Source: a virus. From it: DNA of 26,062 bases. Location: IMG/VR virus record IMGVR_UViG_3300007540_000010, positions 1-26,062 of that record. One strand, given 5' to 3'. Below are positions 19,044-25,672 of this stretch, one piece after another. The translations under genes and the position numbers were made by a program. The notes beneath the pieces were generated by a model that was given only the letters and a program-made list of their open reading frames with translations, searched no databases and was not told the DNA's origin. Every line of letters starts with the position of its first letter. The first letter of the stretch is position 1.

Positions 19044-19433
19044 TTAATTAATCCTAGTTAGTCTGTATTCCACTGTAACAATTAGTAAGTCCTCTTCATA
19101 GTCTGTTGAGACCGTGCTTTCTCTTGTGTGAGCGCCGTCTAATACTATTGTATCTTCAAGCCCTCGCAAACTTTGAATGATTGCGTCTAATTGTGCAAGT
19201 GGATTTTTTGCGTCAACAGCAAGATAGACACTGACTGCTGTTGTTGTATTGCTGATATTTAAACCATTGAGTGCTTGTATTACAGGAACACTTTCGTATT
19301 GAGTACGGTCCACATAAAGAGTTTTTGGATTCTTTATGTAAATTGCACCTGACTCATCATAAGGTAATTCATTGCTTAACTTTATTCCGTTAAGCGCCAA
19401 AGCCTTAATTTTGTCAATTACTTGTGTTCTCAT
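19044..19433 (-). CDS. Tail terminator/completion protein, 129 aa
   Basis: An alpha/beta protein beginning MRTQVIDKIKALALNGIKLS, with GLNISNTTTAVSVYLAV, an acidic LEDTIVLDG region and a final strand EEDLLIVTVEYRLTRIN. A helix, two strands, a helix and a long C-terminal strand is the layout of lambda gpU or DUF3168-type tail terminators, which cap the tube and dock it to the head. The position just before the major tail protein is right. Its ATG overlaps the stop of the connector gene (ATGA), and an AGAAGAG ribosome site lies there. Confidence 0.65.
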   Translation of the reverse strand: MRTQVIDKIKALALNGIKLSNELPYDESGAIYIKNPKTLYVDRTQYESVPVIQALNGLNISNTTTAVSVYLAVDAKNPLAQLDAIIQSLRGLEDTIVLDGAHTRESTVSTDYEEDLLIVTVEYRLTRIN

Positions 19434-19939
19434 CTTACTCTTCTTAAGTTAAAATATCCTGGTTCTCGCTCATCTGAATCAACAGTTGCATCATCATCAA
19501 AGTCATACCAGTCGCCTGCTATAATAAGTTCACCAAATAGACTCTCAGCACGATTCTGATAGTAGCCCATCTTTGCTCTGTCTGAGTCATTTTCATCTCC
19601 AAAGTCTGCGACTTGTGGAAGTATATAATCAGCTAGTGCAGTATAAACGCAGAGTTCAGTGAAATCGCCTTGGCGTCCCAGTATCTTCCCTGCGTCTATG
19701 CTTGGTATATCAGCAACGCTAGAATACGCTATACTTGAGTCACGATGTCTATAGTAGTCTCTCCACCATTGACTTGTGCTCAATTTACTTAATATTCTTT
19801 GCGTTGCCCTTATTAGTGCGTCTTCAACAACTTCGTCAGTTAAGCCTTCATTACTGTCAAATAGACGCTGATCTCTTTGCAGAACATCTGAATATTCTGC
19901 AAAAGAAACTACAACATCTGATTCAATAATAAAAGCCAT
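19430..19939 (-). CDS. Head-tail connector/head completion protein, 169 aa
   Basis: A mainly helical acidic protein: SFAEYSDVLQRDQRLFDSNE, then LTDEVVEDALIRATQRILSK, WWRDYYRHRD, and a second helical bundle (FTELCVYTALADYILP) before an acidic tail (DFDDDATVDSDERE). The helical bundle starting with a VEDALIRATxRI helix is typical of gp6/gp15-type adaptor proteins that attach under the portal. It lies right after the major capsid gene. AAGGA precedes ATG 19939. Role by position and fold-like pattern. Confidence 0.68.
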   Translation of the reverse strand: MAFIIESDVVVSFAEYSDVLQRDQRLFDSNEGLTDEVVEDALIRATQRILSKLSTSQWWRDYYRHRDSSIAYSSVADIPSIDAGKILGRQGDFTELCVYTALADYILPQVADFGDENDSDRAKMGYYQNRAESLFGELIIAGDWYDFDDDATVDSDEREPGYFNLRRVR

Positions 19940-19950
19940 TTTAACTATCC

Positions 19951-20763
19951 TTAAGCTACGTTGATTAACTTAACGCCACGACCGGCGTCAATAACACCAA
20001 CGCCTGCGTGTAGACTTGCAACGATGTCTTGACCAACTGCTTCTGGACGACGTGCTGTTTCAATGTCAACATTTTTCTGCATTGCGATACGCATTGCGTC
20101 ACCTGCAAAGATGAAGCCTTTGTTAGCGCCTGTTACATATGAACTTTGGAACAAGCGAACGCCTGCGATTTGGCCCAAGAAGCCATTACGCATTGCTTCA
20201 CTTTGGAAGTCACCACCGCCGTAAGCTGCTGTACCAATAACTTTCATCAAGTTAGCGGCTTCAACTGTTGAAATAACACCCATTAGTGGTCCTGTTTCAC
20301 CATTGCCACGGATTTGTGCAACTGCGTCAAACAATGCGTCAACTGTCATTGGATCTGAATCTGAAGTTGATGCTGTTAGGCCGTCCATTGCTGTAACAAC
20401 TGCTGTGTCAAATGCTTTTGATACTGCGTTGCCCAACACTCTACCAATTTCACTTGGATCAATGTTGCCTAAGTCACGTAGAACTGAACGTGCTGCGTAA
20501 ACATCACACTGGATAGTGTTTTTTGTGTCTGCTGAAAGAACTGCGTCTAAATCAACGCCTGTGCTTGCTTCTGCAGTTAGTGTTGTAGCTGCAACTGCTG
20601 CCAATTCAGGAACTTGTAGAAGTCCGTTTGGAGAGTTTACAACTGGGATCATTCCGCCGCCTAAGAACAATGATTGCTCGTGAGCTGCGTATACTGTTGC
20701 CGCTTTTGCTGCGACGAATAATGCATCGGTGTTAAAACCTGATGTGTATGCTGCGTTTGCCAT
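19951..20763 (-). CDS. Major capsid protein (HK97-fold, putative), 270 aa
   Basis: A 270-residue Ala/Val/Gly-rich protein lying directly after the scaffold gene, with the compact length of HK97-fold capsid proteins that lack a fused protease or delta domain. Notable segments are a central CDVYAARSVLRDLGNIDPSE, helix DALFDAVAQIRGNG (spine-helix-like), RNGFLGQIAGVRLFQSSYV, and MQKNVDIETARRPEAVGQDI near the C-terminus. The turn PEAVGQDIVASLHAGVGVID is a usual end of such capsid proteins. AAAGGA precedes ATG 20763. No protease is seen, so head maturation probably occurs without cleavage or with a host enzyme. Confidence 0.85.
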   Translation of the reverse strand: MANAAYTSGFNTDALFVAAKAATVYAAHEQSLFLGGGMIPVVNSPNGLLQVPELAAVAATTLTAEASTGVDLDAVLSADTKNTIQCDVYAARSVLRDLGNIDPSEIGRVLGNAVSKAFDTAVVTAMDGLTASTSDSDPMTVDALFDAVAQIRGNGETGPLMGVISTVEAANLMKVIGTAAYGGGDFQSEAMRNGFLGQIAGVRLFQSSYVTGANKGFIFAGDAMRIAMQKNVDIETARRPEAVGQDIVASLHAGVGVIDAGRGVKLINVA

Positions 20764-20783
20764 GATAATTTTCCTTTATTTGA

Positions 20784-21464
20784 TTATAACAAGCCACGTT
20801 GTTTGGCTTGGGCATATAGTTTTCTGTGTTCAGGATTGCTTAGGTCCATTTTAGAAAGATCAAAACCATCAACAGCATTAGTGCCTTGACTGCTTTTAGT
20901 ATTAGATGTTGCAGGTGTAGGTTGAACAAAATGCGGATTCGCATCTAAGAATTCTCTAACAAGGTCGTCAACACCAACTGGTGCTCCTGAATCATTGTAG
21001 CGAACTGCTCCTGTATTATCAACTACTTCTACATCACCATCTTCATTAAGTCTTACATTTCTTGCAAGTAAATTTTGCACTTGCTCAGGGTTGACACTTT
21101 TATATTTTGCTGCTGTGTTTAGCAACGGTGTGTTAACCTTGTATTCCTTAATAATACTGTCTCTCTTTTGGATTTCACTATCCTTTTTTGAAGCAAGTTC
21201 TTGTAGAGTCTTTTCAAACTCTCCACGCTTGAGTTGTTCTTCTTGTCTGCGCTGTTCTTCAGCGGTTTTAAGTTGTTTCAACTCTGTAGGATCACCTAAG
21301 CCTTCATAAGGTTTAAGCAGTTTCTTTTCCAACGATCCGCGCATACGGGCCATCATATTATCAACTTCATCCTGTGTGTAAGATCTTGTTTCTTGAGCCT
21401 GATTTTCAGTTTGTGCTGCTGCATCAGTTGCAGTGTTTGTAGCCAATGTTTCAGTATGGTCCAT
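20784..21464 (-). CDS. Scaffolding protein, 226 aa
   Basis: An acidic, charged, largely helical protein without cysteine. Glu/Gln-rich N-terminus, then DEVDNMMARMRGSLEKKLLK, a coiled coil (EEQRRQEEQLKRGEFEKTLQ), a middle VNPEQVQNLLARNVRLNEDG, and a C-terminal helix that ends NPEHRKLYAQAKQRGLL. This is the usual profile of scaffolding proteins, which guide procapsid assembly and leave the head. It lies just before the major capsid gene. AAGGAGG precedes ATG 21464. An NATAAATA motif about 70 bases upstream suggests a late start for the capsid genes. Confidence 0.82.
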   Translation of the reverse strand: MDHTETLATNTATDAAAQTENQAQETRSYTQDEVDNMMARMRGSLEKKLLKPYEGLGDPTELKQLKTAEEQRRQEEQLKRGEFEKTLQELASKKDSEIQKRDSIIKEYKVNTPLLNTAAKYKSVNPEQVQNLLARNVRLNEDGDVEVVDNTGAVRYNDSGAPVGVDDLVREFLDANPHFVQPTPATSNTKSSQGTNAVDGFDLSKMDLSNPEHRKLYAQAKQRGLL

Positions 21465-21534
21465 TGTTAACCTCGCCTCCTTGTTAGAGTATGTTTGTTG
21501 TACAGTTATTTAGCAGATTGCTTAATAATCGTAT

Positions 21535-21542
21535 TATTTATG
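21535..21542 (-). promoter_or_regulatory. NATAAATA late-promoter-like motif before scaffold/capsid genes
   Basis: Exact CATAAATA on the minus strand, overlapping the end of the 21-codon basic ORF. T4 spacing puts the start at 21529, 65 bases before the scaffold ATG. A second TAAATA lies downstream near 21507-21512. Confidence 0.5.
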
Positions 21543-21546
21543 CTGG

Positions 21547-21612
21547 TTATTTGCCATAACCTTTTTTCTTGGGTTTCTTCTTAGGTTTTGCTTTGGGTTT
21601 ATAATTTTTCAT
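21547..21612 (-). CDS. Lysine-rich micro-protein, 21 aa
   Basis: Eleven of its 21 residues are lysine (MKNYKPKAKPKKKPKKKGYG plus a final K). The ATG overlaps the stop of the upstream gene (ATGA), and a perfect AAGGAG lies at six to seven bases, inside that gene. It sits between portal and scaffold. A highly basic peptide there could bind DNA, RNA or the acidic scaffold during head assembly. Too short for homology; the ribosome site, coupling and non-random composition argue that it is translated. Confidence 0.65.
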   Translation of the reverse strand: MKNYKPKAKPKKKPKKKGYGK

Positions 21613-21803
21613 TTGCTTCTCCTTGTGATGCTCATTCTTGTGCGAACGCCTCTCTTTTTAAGTTGCGTTTGCGATATTCTCATACCTTTGTTGAAGCTGC
21701 TTGAACTTCTAGTAAGAGTTCTTCCACCGCCACGTGCATAACGTGCTCCTGCACGATGTCCATCGCAGGCGCCTTTGCATTGACTTTTGTAATAGGTAGC
21801 CAT
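21609..21803 (-). CDS. Small basic protein after portal, 64 aa
   Basis: A very basic protein with a Cys/His-containing N-terminus (YKSQCKGACDGHRAGARYAR), then Gly/Ser-rich and Arg-rich segments (SSSSFNKGMRISQTQL, ending SITRRSK). CKGACDGHRAG could bind a metal ion or contact DNA. Comparable small basic genes follow the portal gene in related marine phages, where they are presumed head components. The start lies one base after the portal stop, with GGCGAG as a weak ribosome site, so it is coupled to portal translation. Function unknown. Confidence 0.72.
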   Translation of the reverse strand: MATYYKSQCKGACDGHRAGARYARGGGRTLTRSSSSFNKGMRISQTQLKKRGVRTRMSITRRSK

Positions 21804-21804
21804 C

Positions 21805-23295
21805 TTACTCGCCTGTGTTCAACAGTTCTTGCTTGGCTGCATCAATGTCTGCAGGTGTAATTTCTGGGTGCATTTCAAGTATTTGATTGTCAGTATAACC
21901 TTCCATAATCATAGCTTGAATGTGCTGGCTCCTATCTGCAGGAGTTGTAGTTGAGTGATCCAACGCCTCTTCATCATAGTCAACATCCATCCATTTTGCA
22001 ATTTTCTTAGCAACTGCCTTTTGAATCTGTCTATCATTAGGTGCTGCTTCAGCTGCTACTTTAAGTTGATTGATTTCACTTGCAGTGTCACGAATGTTAA
22101 AGCTGCCTGGATAGTTGATTTCACCTGTCCACTCACGGTTTAGATAATCACACACAATGCGCCATATGTTCTCTTCAGCAAGTTCTAGGCTGTTGGCTTT
22201 GTTTGACAAGCGACTGTTAAGTAGTTGGAATTCTGTTTCCATTGCTACTCCACTCATTGTGCGACTTTCTGTTGCACGGACTGCTCCAGTGTTAGCTAGT
22301 TTGTCAATTGCATTGGTTGCATGATTGATTGCAGTGTATATTGATTCAACACTTGCACCATTAAACTCTAATAGGTAAGGTTTAAGTGCTGGATCCATTG
22401 ACTCATCCATGTGTATGATTGAACCTGCACCAATGCCTGCGTTAGTGTCTGGTGTCTTTACTAGGCTTGGGTGAGTGTTAAGTCTAATGCTTTGTTCAAC
22501 TTCACTGGTGCTGTTATAGATAAACTTTTGCAAATCTGCAATGTCTGAGATATCACTAAGTCCAATACCACGTAGACTTGAACGCTGGTTGTAGGCAATA
22601 ACTGCTGGAATGTATCCAAGCTGATTGTCTTCAAGTATTTCTTCAATTATTCCATTTTCTTCTACATCAACAGTTGTGGTTTTGATAGCTACAGGTGTCC
22701 ACTCTTTGATTACTTTAACACTACCATTAACGTCTTCAAGGTATTTAAAATAGTCTAAACTGTAGCGTCCGCTGGGCTGTCTAGCATATTCCCAGTCAAG
22801 CACTGTGAGAGGTGTTAGCATACTTAGATATGGACGCACACCTTGATCACGTTGATCCGCTAGTGTTTGGGCATTTACGTTGGCTTGTGTAACCATTACC
22901 CATGCGTGTCCATACACACTAATCCAAGTGTGTAGGTCATTCATAAACTGATCCATACTACGGTTTTCAAAGTCACAATCACGTAGGAATTCACGTGTCT
23001 CTGTCATGCCCTCTATTAAACCAAGCTCACGCTCAGGTGGTGTTCTAAACAAGAAACTATTGTAAACACTAACAGTTGACTGGCAGTGATTCTCTAGGGG
23101 TGTTGTTAAACATCTTGCCATATACTCAGCATGGCTTTCATTAACGTAACGTGTTAGGTGTCCTGCTTGTGAGTATTCTTGTCCGCCAATGTAGCTTTCT
23201 AAATAATACATCCAACGGTCTTGTAGTTCATGATAAACACTATTGCCTGATAATAGTCCATCAACTTCATTTTGTATTGTATCTGTTATATTCAT
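21805..23295 (-). CDS. Portal protein, 496 aa
   Basis: The length of 496 residues and the place after terL identify the portal, the 12-subunit ring through which DNA enters the head. Recognisable parts: HLTRYVNESHAEYMARCLTT near the N-terminus, a beta-rich clip/wing region (WEYARQPSGRYSLDYFKYLE), IADLQKFIYNSTSEVEQSIR leading to the crown, and the helix EFQLLNSRLSNKANSLELAE near residue 370. It resembles the DUF4055-type portal family. The C-terminal 60 residues are acidic with ATG/Asp-rich turns. AAGGA precedes ATG 23295. Stop and next start are one base apart. Confidence 0.85.
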   Translation of the reverse strand: MNITDTIQNEVDGLLSGNSVYHELQDRWMYYLESYIGGQEYSQAGHLTRYVNESHAEYMARCLTTPLENHCQSTVSVYNSFLFRTPPERELGLIEGMTETREFLRDCDFENRSMDQFMNDLHTWISVYGHAWVMVTQANVNAQTLADQRDQGVRPYLSMLTPLTVLDWEYARQPSGRYSLDYFKYLEDVNGSVKVIKEWTPVAIKTTTVDVEENGIIEEILEDNQLGYIPAVIAYNQRSSLRGIGLSDISDIADLQKFIYNSTSEVEQSIRLNTHPSLVKTPDTNAGIGAGSIIHMDESMDPALKPYLLEFNGASVESIYTAINHATNAIDKLANTGAVRATESRTMSGVAMETEFQLLNSRLSNKANSLELAEENIWRIVCDYLNREWTGEINYPGSFNIRDTASEINQLKVAAEAAPNDRQIQKAVAKKIAKWMDVDYDEEALDHSTTTPADRSQHIQAMIMEGYTDNQILEMHPEITPADIDAAKQELLNTGE

Positions 23296-23304
23296 TTTTG
23301 TTCC

Positions 23305-24546
23305 TTAAGATATTTTGTGTCCCCAACGGGCTGGTTGCTCTGTTTGTGCGACTGTTTTTCTAATAGGATACATAAACGCCACGCAATAACTCAAGGCATC
23401 AAACATATGGTCGTATCCTGAGTCTTTGTCCGGAACCATAGTACCTTCTTTAAACTGGTGCTTGTCTAAACACTCTATCGTATATTTAGCTGTCTTTGCT
23501 ATATAGAGGTTAACTTTACCGTCTGCTGAACGAAAACGTGCGTTAATGGCGTTTATTCTATCCCTTACTGGGTCGTGCTTGCGCGGTGCTTTTACTACAA
23601 AGCCTGCGTTTTGTAGTATCAAGTGGTCACTCATTCCACTACTTGACGTTTGTCTTCTACTGCCACTAGGGTCAGGATAAACAAACACTTTTGAATTTGG
23701 ATATCTACGTTTGATTTCCATGCTCATTTCGTCTGTGTTTGAGGCAAACATCTGTATCTCATCAATTACAGTGAGTGTTTGTGCATCCATTTGAACACTT
23801 ATGGTTGCCACAGCTGGGTTAATGTTGAAGTCCATGCCCACGTGTATGATACTGGTGTTTGCTTGTTTGGGTTCGTCTATTACATGAACGTCTCTGGCAA
23901 ATGCCCATGCTACTCTGTTTTCATATGTTTCAAAAGTAGCAAGGAATTCTTGATTGAACTGTCTCTCACTCATATCCTGCCGGGCTGCTAGTATTTCTTG
24001 CTCAGTAACAAAGCCACCTTGAACTGTTGTGAATTGAAATGCACTCCAGTCTGTGAGTTCTTTTGCACTAACGTACAAGTCATAGAATGGATTGCTTTTG
24101 CCTTTGGGTGTTCCAATAAACAGTGCACCACCTTGTTGATCCGCTAGTGCAGGACGAACAATCTCACCCCATAGGCTTTCTAGTTTACATTCAGCAGCTT
24201 CATCTATCACAGCATAACTTAGACTTACACCACGTAGTTTGTCAGGATCTTCTGCACCCTTGAGACTTATAGTGCTTCCATTCTTGAGTAGTATACTAAG
24301 TTCACTTTCATTAATCTTACTTACCCAGCGTAGGTCCAGGAGTCTACGTTTGAGAGGCTTCCAAAGAATCATCTTGGCCGCTCTATAACTTGTAGTAATG
24401 TAGAATATCTCTTGATTGGGTACTCTAGCCCTATAACAGATTTCACGCATACTAAGATAAGTTTTACCAAAGCGTCTACCTGCTACAACTACCTTGAAAC
24501 GACTAGAGTTGTCTGCTACAGTTTGCTGAGGATTACTAAGCTTCAT
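23305..24546 (-). CDS. terL: Terminase large subunit, 413 aa
   Basis: The packaging motor. The ATPase domain has Walker A VAGRRFGKT (residues about 21-29), Walker B AVIDEA (112-117) with catalytic Glu116, and a motif C-like FIGTPKGKS (143-151). The nuclease domain shows HVGMDFNINPAV (Asp239), a second acid in YPDPSG (Asp292) and GYDHMFDALSY (Asp379, Asp383), the metal-binding acids of the RNase H-like fold. It is somewhat short for the family but complete. The start overlaps the previous stop (ATGA). Packaging mode (cos or headful) cannot be decided from the sequence. Confidence 0.95.
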   Translation of the reverse strand: MKLSNPQQTVADNSSRFKVVVAGRRFGKTYLSMREICYRARVPNQEIFYITTSYRAAKMILWKPLKRRLLDLRWVSKINESELSILLKNGSTISLKGAEDPDKLRGVSLSYAVIDEAAECKLESLWGEIVRPALADQQGGALFIGTPKGKSNPFYDLYVSAKELTDWSAFQFTTVQGGFVTEQEILAARQDMSERQFNQEFLATFETYENRVAWAFARDVHVIDEPKQANTSIIHVGMDFNINPAVATISVQMDAQTLTVIDEIQMFASNTDEMSMEIKRRYPNSKVFVYPDPSGSRRQTSSSGMSDHLILQNAGFVVKAPRKHDPVRDRINAINARFRSADGKVNLYIAKTAKYTIECLDKHQFKEGTMVPDKDSGYDHMFDALSYCVAFMYPIRKTVAQTEQPARWGHKIS

Positions 24547-24737
24547 AGTCCCTCAACGTAGGTGTTTATTTTATAGATTAATCGTTCAGTTTCAGTGAGA
24601 CGATTGTTTAGTTTTTGATGACTCTCTGCAAGTTCCTCTACGAGCTTTGCAACTTCATTGTGGGCGTTAATTAAATCGTTAAGTGTTCGCTCATGATTGT
24701 GTAGTATGTCATATGGATCAAAGTCATCATTGAACAT
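24543..24737 (-). CDS. Small coiled-coil protein before terL, 64 aa
   Basis: I start it at ATG 24737, which has GAGG at about eight bases; the longer frame to 24794 lacks such a site. The product begins MFNDDFDPYDILHNHERTL and is otherwise one long helix with heptad-like leucines (LINAHNEVAKLVEELAESHQ and NRLTETERLIYKI). It overlaps terL by ATGA and overlaps the upstream gene by 11 bases. Small coiled-coil genes in this position are common in marine phages. A role in packaging is only suggested by coupling to terL. Confidence 0.72.
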   Translation of the reverse strand: MFNDDFDPYDILHNHERTLNDLINAHNEVAKLVEELAESHQKLNNRLTETERLIYKINTYVEGL

Positions 24738-25083
24738 CACGGTTCCTCTTTTTAATATCACTGAAGTGCTTGCGGCGGCTAACAACTTCAACATTGGAAA
24801 GGTGCCAACCCTCTCCTGGAGTTATTTGTTGCATACACATATTGTCAGCACGTCTTCCACGTGCAAACCAGTCTTCATCACTCCACATTGTTTGCCATTC
24901 TTCAAGAGTTAGTGTGTACTCTTCATTGCGGTAATTAGCTTGTGCTTTATGCTTGAGGTATCCATAGTGCTTGTCATGTGCAATTCTGCAAGGTCCTGTT
25001 TGCCAAGATTCAGGGTCTGGATTGCGTCCACGTTTGCCTGGACCTCCCACTGTCTCAGGGGCATATCTAAATTTATAAGTCAT
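24727..25083 (-). CDS. HNH-like accessory protein next to terL, 118 aa
   Basis: ATG 25083 is chosen over the longer frame because the upstream part overlaps another gene. The protein starts MTYKFRYAPETVGGPGKRGR, has a Tyr/Lys-rich middle (HDKHYGYLKHKAQANYRNEE), then DEDWFARGRRADNMCMQQI and GEGWHLSNVEVVSRRKH. The last two segments match the second half of HNH-type phage endonucleases (RGR-x-L-x-R followed by G-W-x-x-x-N-V-x-V), but the expected His-Asn-His residues are not clear, so it may be a non-catalytic relative. It lies in the terL transcript; an HNH partner of terminase is known in other phages. Role inferred. Confidence 0.55.
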   Translation of the reverse strand: MTYKFRYAPETVGGPGKRGRNPDPESWQTGPCRIAHDKHYGYLKHKAQANYRNEEYTLTLEEWQTMWSDEDWFARGRRADNMCMQQITPGEGWHLSNVEVVSRRKHFSDIKKRNRDVQ

Positions 25084-25354
25084 TGTGAGTGCCTTTGGGT
25101 TTATAGGTTGGTGTATATGTTCTCTGACGTCCATATGGCATTGTGCGCCAGCCAGCATTGTCAGGAGTCCAACCTTTGCTCCAGTCATCTCTACAGAACT
25201 GATCCGTAGGGTTCTTTCTTGGACCAAGTTCATTGAGCCAAGTTTCAAAGTCTTGCCAGTCAGGATGTATGTGTAAGTCTAGTTCACGTGCTTTGTTGAA
25301 TGCGTTATACCACACACGCCATTCAAGCAAGTATTCTTTTCTAAGATTGTTCAT
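25073..25354 (-). CDS. Degenerate HNH-like protein, first gene of terL module, 93 aa
   Basis: A Trp-rich protein: YLLEWRVWYNAFNKARELDL, DWQDFETWLNELGPRKNPTD, then CRDDWSKGWTPDNAGWRTMP. The order ...FxxWLxxLGPRP...RxDxxxG(Y/W)xPxNxxWR is that of the small HNH endonucleases found in many phages, but the catalytic histidines are missing, so nuclease activity is doubtful. The ATG at 25354 has no ribosome site and lies exactly five bases after TATAAATA, predicting a leaderless late mRNA. It follows the terminator of the preceding module and is therefore the first gene of a long late transcript. Confidence 0.6.
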   Translation of the reverse strand: MNNLRKEYLLEWRVWYNAFNKARELDLHIHPDWQDFETWLNELGPRKNPTDQFCRDDWSKGWTPDNAGWRTMPYGRQRTYTPTYKPKGTHNDL

Positions 25355-25359
25355 ACAAG

Positions 25360-25367
25360 TATTTATA
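25360..25367 (-). promoter_or_regulatory. NATAAATA late-promoter-like motif before terL module
   Basis: Exact TATAAATA on the minus strand, followed by CTTGT and the ATG at 25354. It lies just after a strong terminator. T4 spacing puts the start at the A of the ATG. Confidence 0.6.
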
Positions 25368-25387
25368 CAAAAGCATTATTTACTCAT

Positions 25388-25413
25388 AAAAAAAGGCTCT
25401 AGGGAGCCTTTTT
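25388..25413 (-). terminator. Strong intrinsic terminator after lipoprotein gene
   Basis: A perfect 10-bp stem, AAAAAGGCTC (25390-25399) with GAGCCTTTTT (25404-25413), a four-base loop and seven Ts on the minus strand. The lipoprotein stop codon (25401-25399) lies at the loop edge. A-runs on the other side make it potentially bidirectional. Confidence 0.9.
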
Positions 25414-25614
25414 AATGTAACCTAAGGGTGTACCGTCTGGATTGTATATTACTATTCTTTCACTTGCACTACAGAAACTTGGAGCAGCGGTGTGATTAAT
25501 AGCTGCTTGCAAGCATGGGTCCTGACTGTCATAGTAGTTTGCGATAGTGTTACAGCCTGTGAGACTGAGCATCACAAACACTAAAATTAAAAATAATATG
25601 GGTAGGTATTTCAT
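25399..25614 (-). CDS. Small lipoprotein, 71 aa
   Basis: The N-terminus is a lipoprotein signal: MKYLP, a hydrophobic core (ILFLILVFVMLSL) and the lipobox LTGC with Cys21 as the lipid site. The next residue is Asn, not Asp, so outer-membrane sorting is likely. The mature part (about 50 residues) contains YYDSQDPC, PSFCSASERIVIYNPDG and a terminal GYIKKAP, with two further cysteines that may form a disulfide. A strong sigma70-type promoter sits just upstream and a strong terminator overlaps the stop, so it can be made alone and probably early. That fits a superinfection-exclusion lipoprotein better than an Rz1-like lysis protein, but neither is proven. Confidence 0.8.
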   Translation of the reverse strand: MKYLPILFLILVFVMLSLTGCNTIANYYDSQDPCLQAAINHTAAPSFCSASERIVIYNPDGTPLGYIKKAP

Positions 25615-25635
25615 TACGCTGCCTTGGTGATTGCC

Positions 25636-25672
25636 TATACATTAAGTATAGCATCTATACACTGTTTGTCAA
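25636..25672 (-). promoter_or_regulatory. Sigma70-type promoter with palindromic operator, lipoprotein gene
   Basis: On the minus strand TTGACA (25672-25667), a 16-base spacer and TATACT (25650-25645). The palindrome TATACTTAATGTATA (25650-25636) covers the -10 and start region, identical to that at 1339-1353. The -35 encodes the final residues of the SegE-like gene. Confidence 0.85.

Noticed and set aside
24738-24794. Longer start for the small gene before terL
   Set aside because: The extension overlaps the preceding gene extensively and lacks a ribosome site, whereas ATG 24737 has GAGG.
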